Position numbers and translations under genes: made by a program
Notes under the pieces: model-generated
The model's input: the letters and a program-made list of their open reading frames with translations, nothing else
Told to the model about the DNA's origin: nothing
Databases searched by the model: none
Shown here: piece by piece, positions 1 through 7,946 of the stretch
How the letters are laid out: each line of letters opens with the position of its first letter
Position numbering within the stretch: position 1 is the stretch's first letter
From: Tepidiphilus sp.
Lineage (GTDB): Bacteria > Pseudomonadota > Gammaproteobacteria > Burkholderiales > Rhodocyclaceae
NCBI GenBank assembly: GCA_028684345.1
Contig: JAQUGB010000057.1
Span: 1-9,642, forward strand
Direction: 5' to 3'
Length of the DNA stretch: 9,642 nucleotides

Positions 1-1195
1 GGGCGAGTTCCTGCGCCGCGGCGATGCGGTCGTTCTGCACGGCGGTCACGTCGGTGCCGAGCAGACGCGCGGCTTCCATGGGGTGCGGCGTGAGGATCGC
101 CGGAATCGAGCGTGAGCGCAGGGACTCCTGCAATTCGGCGTCGACGGCCAGGCGATTGAGCCCGTCGGCGTCGAGCACGAGCGGCAGGGGAGCGGGGAGA
201 AGACGCGCGAGCAGGGCGCGGGCTTCGGCCGAGGCGCCCAAGCCCGGCCCGACGACGAGGACGTCGACGCCACGTTCGGGAATCGCGTTTCCCACCATCA
301 ATTCCGGATGCACCGGACTGAAGGAGGGGATGTTCGGGTCGAGCGCGCACAACGTCACCTTGCCGGCGCCGGTGGCGAGCGCCGCGTATCCGGCGAGAAA
401 AGCCGCCCCGCTCATGCGCGGCGCCCCGCCTACCACCAGCACGTGGCCGAAACTTCCCTTGTGGGTGTTCTGGCGCCGTGGCCGCAGAGGGCCGGCGAAA
501 GCGTCCAGCCCGAGCAAACGGCCTTGCCCCGGATCGTGGCGCGACGGATCGATGCCCAGCGCGTCGACCATGACTTTGCCGGCCCGATCCGGGCCGTCGA
601 GCGTGTGCAGGCCGGGCTTGTCGGCAAGGAAAGTCGAGGTGAGGTCCGCCGTGAAACAGGGTCCCGTGCAGCGCCCCGTGTCGGCATCGAGCCCGCTAGG
701 CACATCCACCGCCAGTTTGAACGCCGTCTGCGCCAGGCTCCATTCGATCCAGGAAGCATAGGGTTCGCCGATGGGACGCGCAAGACCGATACCGAAGAGG
801 GCATCCACGATCGCCGCCGGAGGGGTTTCGAGCGCTTCCGGTCCGGGCAAGACGACCCCACCGGTTGCCATGAACGCTTCGCGCGCCGCCGCGGCTTCCC
901 CTCCCGATCGCCCTCCGTCGAAGCGACAGATCACCACGGCGCGCCGTCCGAGGGCAAGCAGACGACGCGCCGCGACGAACCCGTCTCCCCCGTTGTTGCC
1001 CGGCCCGCACAGGACGCACACCAAACCGCCGGGCGGCACGTGCGCGATCACCGCGCGGGCGACCGCCGCCCCGGCACGTTCCATCAGCGGTGGGTCGGCC
1101 AGGGGGACTTCCACCGCCTCGATCGCCCGGATCTCCTGCAGACGGAGCAAAGGGCGGGAAGAAAGGGGCGCAGTGAAAGAGGAAACGAAAGGCAT
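1..1195 (-). CDS. nnr: Bifunctional NAD(P)H-hydrate epimerase / ADP-dependent NAD(P)H-hydrate dehydratase, 3' end cut by window edge
   Basis: This is a cytosolic metabolite-repair enzyme: the N-terminal YjeF domain interconverts the R and S forms of hydrated NAD(P)H (NADHX) and the C-terminal YjeF/carbohydrate-kinase-like domain dehydrates the S form using ADP. I translated it by hand from the minus strand; 398 codons are visible and the frame is open at base 1. The epimerase domain covers about residues 15-215, with GPGNNGGDGF (64-73), VDALFGIGL (130-138) and DVPSGLDADTG (164-174). The dehydratase domain starts near 225, with HKGSFGHVLVVGG (245-257), VVGPGLG (314-320), VLDADGLN (340-347) and LTPHPMEA (368-375). 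The last roughly 100 residues, including the usual GGxGDxL catalytic segment, lie outside the window. The ATG at 1195 has GGGAG seven bases upstream. The gene is divergent from tig, across a 77-bp spacer. Family assignment is firm; completeness cannot be judged. Confidence 0.93.
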   Translation of the reverse strand, partial: MPFVSSFTAPLSSRPLLRLQEIRAIEAVEVPLADPPLMERAGAAVARAVIAHVPPGGLVCVLCGPGNNGGDGFVAARRLLALGRRAVVICRFDGGRSGGEAAAAREAFMATGGVVLPGPEALETPPAAIVDALFGIGLARPIGEPYASWIEWSLAQTAFKLAVDVPSGLDADTGRCTGPCFTADLTSTFLADKPGLHTLDGPDRAGKVMVDALGIDPSRHDPGQGRLLGLDAFAGPLRPRRQNTHKGSFGHVLVVGGAPRMSGAAFLAGYAALATGAGKVTLCALDPNIPSFSPVHPELMVGNAIPERGVDVLVVGPGLGASAEARALLARLLPAPLPLVLDADGLNRLAVDAELQESLRSRSIPAILTPHPMEAARLLGTDVTAVQNDRIAAAQELA

Positions 1196-1224
1196 GACGC
1201 GGCTCCCGGCTGGAGATCGAATCA

Positions 1225-1233
1225 TGTTAGAAT
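1225..1233 (+). promoter_or_regulatory. Extended -10 promoter for tig
   Basis: TGTTAGAAT contains the extended -10 TGn followed by TAGAAT, a 5 of 6 match to TATAAT. No good -35 hexamer lies 16-18 bases upstream, which fits an extended -10 promoter. A start near 1240 would give a leader of about 33 bases before the tig ATG. The assignment is from sequence pattern only. Confidence 0.5.
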
Positions 1234-1272
1234 GAAAAACCGTTTTTACCCACCCAATTGCAAGGAACTCGG

Positions 1273-2592
1273 ATGGAAGTCGCCGAACAGACGCCCGCGC
1301 AGCAGCCCGTCAATCCGCTCGAGCGTTCGCTCACGCTCGAGATCCCCGTCTCTGAGGTCGAGAAAGAGGCCGAGAAACGGCTCAAGCGTATCGCGCCCAC
1401 CGTGAAGATGCCCGGTTTTCGTCCGGGCAAGGTGCCCATGCGCCTCGTCAAACAAATGTATGGGAACGAGACTTGGGCCGAAGCGGTGAGTGAGGCGATC
1501 GAACGCAGCTTCAACGAATCGGTCGCGCGCGAGGGTTTGCGCGTGGCGGGAAATTTTCGCATCGAACCTGCCGAATCGGCCGATTCGGCCATGCTCGCAT
1601 TCACCGCCAAGTTCGAAATCTACCCCGAGATCGAACTGGCCGATCTCTCCGAACACACCGTGGAGCGGGTGAACCTCGAAGTCACCGACGCCGAGGTCGA
1701 CAAGACCCTCGAGCGCCTGCGCAAGCAGCGCGCCACTTGGCGTGAAGTCGAGCGCCCGGCGCAGGAAGGTGATCGCGTCACCGTCTCCTACGTAGCCCGC
1801 AAAGACGGCGAAGAAGTCGAAAATGGGCGCATCGAGAACTATGCTTTCGAAATTGGCGCAGGGACCTTGCTTGAGCCCATCGAAAAAGCGCCGATCGGGA
1901 TGCGCGCGGGCGAGACCAAGACCTTCGAAGTCACCTTCCCCGAAGGTGAAGAGAGCAAGTTCGCCGGCCAAACACTCCAGTTCGAGCTCACGGTGCATAA
2001 AGTCGAAGAGCCCGAGCTTCCTGGGGTCGACGCCGACTTCGCCCGTGCGCTCGGCATCGAAGATGGCGACGTGCAGAAACTGCGCGACGAAATCCGCGCT
2101 TCGCTCGAGCGCGAGCTCAAGCAGCGACTCGACGCCGATCTGAAAAAACAAGTGTTCGACCTCTTGCTCGCCGCCCACGAGTTTGCCGTCCCAAGTGCGC
2201 TCGTCGAACTCGAGGCCGAACAGCTCCTGGAGCGGGCCAAGCGCGATCTGCAGATGCGCGGGTTCGATGCCAACCAGCTCAAACTCTCGCCCGCGTTCTT
2301 CGAAGAAGAAGCCCGGCGACGGGTTCGTCTTGGGCTGCTCATCGGCGAAATCGTCAAGCGCCATGAGCTCAATGCCTCGCCGGAGCAGGTGCGGGCGTTC
2401 ATCGAGGAAATGGCATCCGAATACGAACGGCCACAGGAAGTCGTCGATTGGTATCATGCCGACCGACAGCGACTGGCCGCCATCGAAGCGGTCGTCATCG
2501 AAGACAACGTGGTGCAATGGGTTCTGGAGCGAGTTCGGGTTACCGAAAAAACCGTCGACTTCGACGAATTCATGGCCCAGAAACCCGTCTGA
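1273..2592 (+). CDS. tig: Trigger factor, ribosome-associated chaperone
   Basis: Trigger factor binds the large ribosomal subunit beside the exit tunnel and shields nascent chains. The protein is 439 residues (E. coli has 432). The N-terminal ribosome-binding domain (about 15-130) carries the signature GFRPGKVP at 48-55. An FKBP-like domain spans about 163-247, and the helical chaperone arms follow to the C terminus, with blocks such as FIEEMASEYE (376-385) typical of the family. I chose the ATG at 1273 because AAGGA lies six bases upstream; an in-frame TTG at 1258 would add five residues but sits on top of that site. Compared by eye with E. coli, the FKBP pocket residues F168, F177 and F198 are replaced by Y173, V182 and I203, so prolyl isomerase activity may be low. 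The gene heads the tig-clpP-clpX cluster. Confidence 0.97.
   Translation: MEVAEQTPAQQPVNPLERSLTLEIPVSEVEKEAEKRLKRIAPTVKMPGFRPGKVPMRLVKQMYGNETWAEAVSEAIERSFNESVAREGLRVAGNFRIEPAESADSAMLAFTAKFEIYPEIELADLSEHTVERVNLEVTDAEVDKTLERLRKQRATWREVERPAQEGDRVTVSYVARKDGEEVENGRIENYAFEIGAGTLLEPIEKAPIGMRAGETKTFEVTFPEGEESKFAGQTLQFELTVHKVEEPELPGVDADFARALGIEDGDVQKLRDEIRASLERELKQRLDADLKKQVFDLLLAAHEFAVPSALVELEAEQLLERAKRDLQMRGFDANQLKLSPAFFEEEARRRVRLGLLIGEIVKRHELNASPEQVRAFIEEMASEYERPQEVVDWYHADRQRLAAIEAVVIEDNVVQWVLERVRVTEKTVDFDEFMAQKPV
1570..1589. repeat. Perfect 20-bp palindrome inside tig
   Basis: The half site GCCGAATCGG is followed directly by its exact reverse complement. It lies in codons for residues about 99-106 of trigger factor (EPAESADSA region). 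It may be a by-product of the repeated Ala-Glu/Asp-Ser codons, or a protein-binding site. Only the symmetry is observed. Confidence 0.6.
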
Positions 2593-2601
2593 GCCGAGCG
2601 G

Positions 2602-2633
2602 CGCGGCTGCGGTGCATTTTTGCCTCGGCCGCG
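2602..2633 (+). terminator. Terminator-like hairpin between tig and clpP
   Basis: Bases 2602-2612 pair with 2623-2633 in an 11-position stem with one mismatch and one G-U pair, around a 10-base loop. A run of seven T lies at 2645-2651, eleven bases past the stem, too far for a standard intrinsic terminator. It could attenuate read-through from tig into clpP, or simply shape the intergenic mRNA. An alternative stem pairs GCCGAG (2593-2598) with CTCGGC (2624-2629). No convincing clpP promoter was found in this 100-bp gap. Confidence 0.3.
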
Positions 2634-2692
2634 AACTTACCGTCTTTTTTTGCGTCGATTGCTGGCAAGTCGATACGCTGTGTGAGGAATTC

Positions 2693-3319
2693 ATGAAAGA
2701 ATCGTTTGAGGCGAATACCCCGCTCGGCCTCGGTCTGGTGCCCATGGTGGTCGAGCAAAGCGGCCGAGGCGAGCGAGCCTACGACATCTACTCGCGCCTG
2801 CTCAAGGAGCGGGTGGTCTTTCTCGTCGGTCCCGTCGACGATGCGGTCGCGAGCCTCGTCGTCGCGCAGCTCCTCTTCCTCGAGTCCGAAAATCCCGACA
2901 AAGACATCCACTTCTACATCAACTCGCCGGGCGGATCGGTCACGGCGGGCATGGCCATCTACGACACGATGCAGTTCATCAAACCCGACGTGAGCACCCT
3001 GTGCATCGGCCAGGCTGCGAGCATGGGCGCCTTCCTGCTCGCGGCCGGTGCCAAAGGCAAACGCTATTGCCTGCCCAACTCCCGGGTGATGATTCACCAA
3101 CCTCTGGGCGGCTTTCAGGGGCAGGCTTCCGACATCGAGATCCATGCCCGAGAGATCCTGAAGATCAAGGCAAAGTTGAATGAATTGCTCGCCTTTCACA
3201 CCGGCAACGATATCGAGCGCATCGAACGCGATACCGAGCGGGACAACTTCATGAATGCCGAAGAGGCCGTCAAATACGGCCTCGTCGACAAAGTGCTCAT
3301 TCGTCGCGAGGATATCTGA
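2693..3319 (+). CDS. clpP: ATP-dependent Clp protease, proteolytic subunit
   Basis: ClpP is a serine protease that forms a two-ring 14-mer and degrades proteins fed to it by ClpX or ClpA in the cytosol. The protein is 208 residues (E. coli has 207) and aligns with E. coli ClpP nearly without gaps. The catalytic triad is complete: Ser110 in GQAASMGAF, His135 in VMIHQPLGG and Asp184 in ERDTERDNF. The first 13-14 residues probably form the short propeptide removed on assembly, ahead of LVPMVVEQ. I chose the ATG at 2693, preceded by GAGGA at 2684-2688 with short spacing; an internal ATG at 2744 within LVPMVVEQ would cut into the conserved core, and the upstream in-frame stretch overlaps tig and is not ClpP-like. 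The clpX start follows six bases after the stop, so both are very probably one transcript. Confidence 0.98.
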   Translation: MKESFEANTPLGLGLVPMVVEQSGRGERAYDIYSRLLKERVVFLVGPVDDAVASLVVAQLLFLESENPDKDIHFYINSPGGSVTAGMAIYDTMQFIKPDVSTLCIGQAASMGAFLLAAGAKGKRYCLPNSRVMIHQPLGGFQGQASDIEIHAREILKIKAKLNELLAFHTGNDIERIERDTERDNFMNAEEAVKYGLVDKVLIRREDI

Positions 3320-3325
3320 GTCAAC

Positions 3326-4600
3326 ATGGCAAAAAGCAAACGCGGCAACAGCGGCGAATTCTTCTGTTCCTTCTGCGGCAAGAGCCAGCATGAGGTCAAA
3401 AAACTCATCGCCGGCCCATCGGTGTACATCTGCAATGAGTGCATCGAGCTGTGCAACGACATCGTTCGCCAAGATCTCGAAGAAGTGCGCGGCGAGGCCG
3501 TGGATGCAGCACGGCGTCTGCCCACCCCCAAGGAACTCGTCGACTACCTAGACCAGTACGTCATCGGTCAAGACTACGCCAAGCGCGTGCTCTCGGTCGC
3601 GGTCTACAACCACTATAAACGCCTGGCACTTGCTGCTCGCGACGACGAGGTGGAAGTCGCCAAGAGCAACATCCTGCTCATCGGGCCTACGGGTTCGGGC
3701 AAAACGCTGCTCGCACAGACGCTCGCGCGCAAGCTCGACGTGCCGTTCGCCATCGCCGACGCCACCACGCTCACCGAGGCGGGCTACGTGGGCGAGGACG
3801 TGGAGAATATTCTCGCCCGCTTGCTGCAGACCTGCGACTTCGACGTCGAGCGAGCCCAACGGGGTATCGTCTTCATCGACGAAGTCGACAAGATCACGCG
3901 CAAATCCGAGAACCCCTCGATCACGCGCGACGTCTCCGGCGAAGGCGTGCAGCAAGCGCTTCTGAAGCTCATCGAGGGAACGGTCGCCTCCGTGCCGCCC
4001 CAGGGCGGACGCAAGCATCCGAATCAGGATTTCATCCAGCTCGATACCACCAATATCCTCTTCATCTGCGGCGGTGCCTTCGACGGGTTGGAGAAGATCG
4101 TCGAGCGTCGTACCGAAGCCGCCGGCATCGGGTTCGGGGCAGCGGTGGCAAGCAAGAAAGAGCGCAAGAAATCCGAGTTGCTGCGTCAGGTCGAACCCGA
4201 CGATCTCGTGCGCTTCGGGCTGATTCCCGAGTTCGTCGGACGCTTGCCAGTGATCGTTCCGCTCGAAGAGCTCGACGAAGAGGCGCTCATGCGCATCGCC
4301 ACCGAGCCGAAGAACGCCCTCGTCAAGCAATACCGCAAGTTGTTCGAGATGGAGGGCGTGGAGCTCGAATTCACCCCGGGAGCAATCCGGGCGATCGCCC
4401 GTAAAGCCATCGAGCGGCGTACCGGTGCCCGAGGCTTGCGCTCCATCATGGAAGACATCCTGCTCGACCTGATGTTCGAACTCCCCAACCTCAGCAGCCA
4501 AGGGGTGCACAAGATCCTCATCGAAGAATCCACCGTAACCCAAGGAACCGAGCCGCTCAAGATCGGCAACGAAGAAGCCCACGTCAGCGGTGAAAACTGA
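3326..4600 (+). CDS. clpX: ATP-dependent Clp protease, unfoldase subunit ClpX
   Basis: ClpX is a hexameric AAA+ unfoldase that recognises tagged substrates such as SsrA peptides and threads them into ClpP. The protein is 424 residues, matching the E. coli length. An N-terminal zinc-binding domain has Cys14, Cys17, Cys36 and Cys39. The AAA+ module shows Walker A GPTGSGKT (120-127), pore loop GYVGED (153-158), Walker B IVFIDEVDK (181-189), the RKH loop in GGRKHP (227-232), the ClpP-docking IGF loop (268-270) and sensor-2 GARGLR (367-372). All working parts are present, so it should pair with the adjacent ClpP. No strong Shine-Dalgarno lies at the normal distance; GAGGAT at 3308-3313 inside the clpP end is the best candidate, which suggests translational coupling to clpP. 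Confidence 0.98.
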   Translation: MAKSKRGNSGEFFCSFCGKSQHEVKKLIAGPSVYICNECIELCNDIVRQDLEEVRGEAVDAARRLPTPKELVDYLDQYVIGQDYAKRVLSVAVYNHYKRLALAARDDEVEVAKSNILLIGPTGSGKTLLAQTLARKLDVPFAIADATTLTEAGYVGEDVENILARLLQTCDFDVERAQRGIVFIDEVDKITRKSENPSITRDVSGEGVQQALLKLIEGTVASVPPQGGRKHPNQDFIQLDTTNILFICGGAFDGLEKIVERRTEAAGIGFGAAVASKKERKKSELLRQVEPDDLVRFGLIPEFVGRLPVIVPLEELDEEALMRIATEPKNALVKQYRKLFEMEGVELEFTPGAIRAIARKAIERRTGARGLRSIMEDILLDLMFELPNLSSQGVHKILIEESTVTQGTEPLKIGNEEAHVSGEN

Positions 4601-4653
4601 GCACTCATGCAGTGATTGCCGCAAACGGCCCGCCCGCGAGGCGCCAAGGGCTC

Positions 4654-4690
4654 CAGCGAAACCGTTCGAGCTGCTCGAACGGTTTCGCTG
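4654..4690. repeat. Perfect 17-bp inverted repeat (strong hairpin) after clpX
   Basis: The left arm 4654-4670 (starts CAGCGAAACC) is exactly reverse-complementary to 4674-4690 around the 3-base spacer CTG. Because of the symmetry, reading frames on both strands spell the same peptide ETVRAARTVS here. It begins 53 bases after the clpX stop. There is no T run on either side, so it is not a standard intrinsic terminator. It may protect the clpX mRNA 3' end, assist a factor-dependent stop, or be a dispersed palindromic element. Confidence 0.85.
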
Positions 4691-4889
4691 TCCTGCGACA
4701 TGGCGGTGGTTTTCTGGTGCTGGGCTGCAGGCTTCGCCCTGATAGAGCGTTGCCGTACTCCGGTTGGCTTGCCCTGTAACCGCTCACGACGATTCATCGA
4801 GGCATTTCTTGGTGTATCGAATGAGCAAGGCGCGATGCCCCGAGTAGCGATGCGCCGGCAGGTCGCTGGCAGCACGTCCCACTACCCCC

Positions 4890-4919
4890 CTTGATTTTTG
4901 CCCGCCAAGCGACCATATT
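4890..4919 (+). promoter_or_regulatory. lon promoter, overlapping sigma32-like and sigma70-like elements
   Basis: CTTGATT (4890-4896), 14 bases, then GACCATAT (4911-4918) resembles the heat-shock sigma32 pattern CTTGAAA / CCCCATnT (5 of 7 and 6 of 8). The same DNA reads as a sigma70 pattern: TTGATT, 17 bases, CATATT (4 of 6 each). A start near 4925 leaves a leader of about 33 bases before lon. Heat-shock control of lon is known in other proteobacteria, which favours the sigma32 reading, but the sequence alone does not decide. Confidence 0.5.
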
Positions 4920-4958
4920 GCAAAGTAGCGATCTCTCGCCTCATCAGGATTTCCACAC

Positions 4959-7400
<2,442 letters not shown>

Positions 7401-7412
7401 GCTTCGCCGCGT

Positions 7413-7441
7413 TTGCCAAGCAAGGTCGGTGATGGTACCAT
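7413..7441 (+). promoter_or_regulatory. Sigma70-type promoter of tRNA-Val
   Basis: TTGCCA (7413-7418, 5 of 6), a 17-base spacer and TACCAT (7436-7441, 4 of 6) lie just upstream of the tRNA. Transcription would start near 7448, ten bases before the mature 5' end. The bases after the -10 (TGCCGGC) are GC-rich, a discriminator type linked to stringent control of stable RNA genes. It begins 13 bases after the lon stop. Confidence 0.6.
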
Positions 7442-7457
7442 TGCCGGCTCTTGCAGC

Positions 7458-7533
7458 GGGTGCTTAGCTCAGTTGGTAGAGCGTCGCCCTTACAAGGCGA
7501 ATGTCGGCGGTTCGAGTCCGTCAGCACCCACCA
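7458..7533 (+). tRNA. tRNA-Val (anticodon UAC), CCA encoded
   Basis: The 76-base gene folds into a full cloverleaf. The acceptor stem GGGTGCT pairs with AGCACCC (7523-7529), followed by discriminator A and an encoded CCA. The D arm includes GCTCAGTTGGTAGAGC. The anticodon stem is TCGCC/GGCGA around the loop CTTACAA, giving anticodon TAC at 7491-7493, which reads GUA and, if modified, other valine codons. The T arm is GGCGG-TTCGAGT-CCGTC with one G-U pair. Its valine identity follows from the anticodon. Confidence 0.97.
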
Positions 7534-7550
7534 TTCATCCCTTTTCGCTA

Positions 7551-7559
7551 TGCTATCAT
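7551..7559 (+). promoter_or_regulatory. Extended -10 promoter for the small gene and diguanylate cyclase
   Basis: TGCTATCAT is an extended -10 (TGn plus TATCAT, 5 of 6). No -35 hexamer of note lies upstream. A start near 7566 would give a leader of about 27 bases before the ATG at 7593. Read-through from the tRNA promoter is an alternative, since no terminator follows the tRNA. Confidence 0.4.
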
Positions 7560-7592
7560 TGAGCATTCGGTGCATGGGCGAAGGGGCAGGCG

Positions 7593-7946
7593 ATGGTGCA
7601 ACCAACGTTTCTGGCGCGCAACGTGGGAATGTTGGAACAGGCCATTGCCGCCAAGCTCGCCGTTCTGGGGCTCGATCCCGCCAATGCCAAGCAAATGCGC
7701 GATCTCGCCCGCGAGGCCCTTGATACCGACGCTGAGCACCTCACGCAGCATTTCTATTCTTCGACCCTTGAGCCGCGCGTGCGCGCCGAGCTCCTGGGGC
7801 TCATCGCCCTCATGTTTCAAACCATGGCTTCGGCAGCGAGCATGGGAGAGGAGCTCCACGGCGGCCCCGTGTGGAAGGCCGTTGCGCGGGCGATCTACGA
7901 AGAAGCCGAAGCCCGCGGGCTCATCCCGGGGAAAGGGGGTGAATGA
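7593..7946 (+). CDS. Small helical protein of unknown function, coupled to the diguanylate cyclase
   Basis: I do not recognise this 117-residue protein. It has no signal peptide and no clear membrane segment; the most hydrophobic stretch is LLGLIALMF (67-75) inside an amphipathic run. The composition suggests about five helices: residues 8-26, 30-44, 45-57, 60-84 and 92-107. Charged blocks such as MRDLAREALDTDAEHL (35-50) could mediate protein contacts. Codon use matches the neighbours, AAGGGG lies six bases before the ATG, and the stop overlaps the start of the next gene, all of which support a real gene. The overlap suggests both proteins are made in fixed ratio, so a partner or regulator of the cyclase is a fair guess, but no sequence motif proves it. 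Confidence 0.8.
   Translation: MVQPTFLARNVGMLEQAIAAKLAVLGLDPANAKQMRDLAREALDTDAEHLTQHFYSSTLEPRVRAELLGLIALMFQTMASAASMGEELHGGPVWKAVARAIYEEAEARGLIPGKGGE

Larger units (their letters stand above)
4601..4958. other. Non-coding gap between clpX and lon
   Basis: These 358 bases hold no credible gene. They contain a strong hairpin (4654-4690), three copies of GCGAT including two GCGATGC at 4832 and 4847, a 9-bp direct repeat AGTAGCGAT at 4843-4851 and 4924-4932, and the lon promoter and ribosome-binding site (AGGA at 4946-4949, nine bases before the ATG). A 92-codon frame from a TTG at 4616 has no ribosome-binding site and a composition unlike a protein. Base use is less GC-skewed than in the flanking genes, as expected for non-coding DNA. 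Confidence 0.7.

Noticed and set aside
1258..1272. Upstream TTG start for tig
   Set aside because: It would place the start just before the AAGGA ribosome-binding site, which fits the ATG at 1273 far better.
308..1405. 365-codon plus-strand frame opposite nnr
   Set aside because: The minus-strand translation has all YjeF-family motifs; the plus-strand frame is Arg-rich and runs into tig out of frame.
1246..2745. 499-codon open frame on the minus strand opposite tig
   Set aside because: It is a codon-bias shadow of trigger factor, with a low-complexity translation and no ribosome-binding site supporting it.
3548..4624. 358-codon open frame opposite clpX
   Set aside because: It is a shadow of the clearly assigned clpX with an acidic, His-rich, family-free translation.
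4616..4894. Possible 92-residue protein between clpX and lon
   Set aside because: It starts with TTG without a ribosome-binding site and spans the hairpin; its composition does not look like a protein.
7458..7533. tRNA as an integration site of a mobile element
   Set aside because: No integrase, no second copy of the tRNA 3' end and no composition shift is visible in the window.
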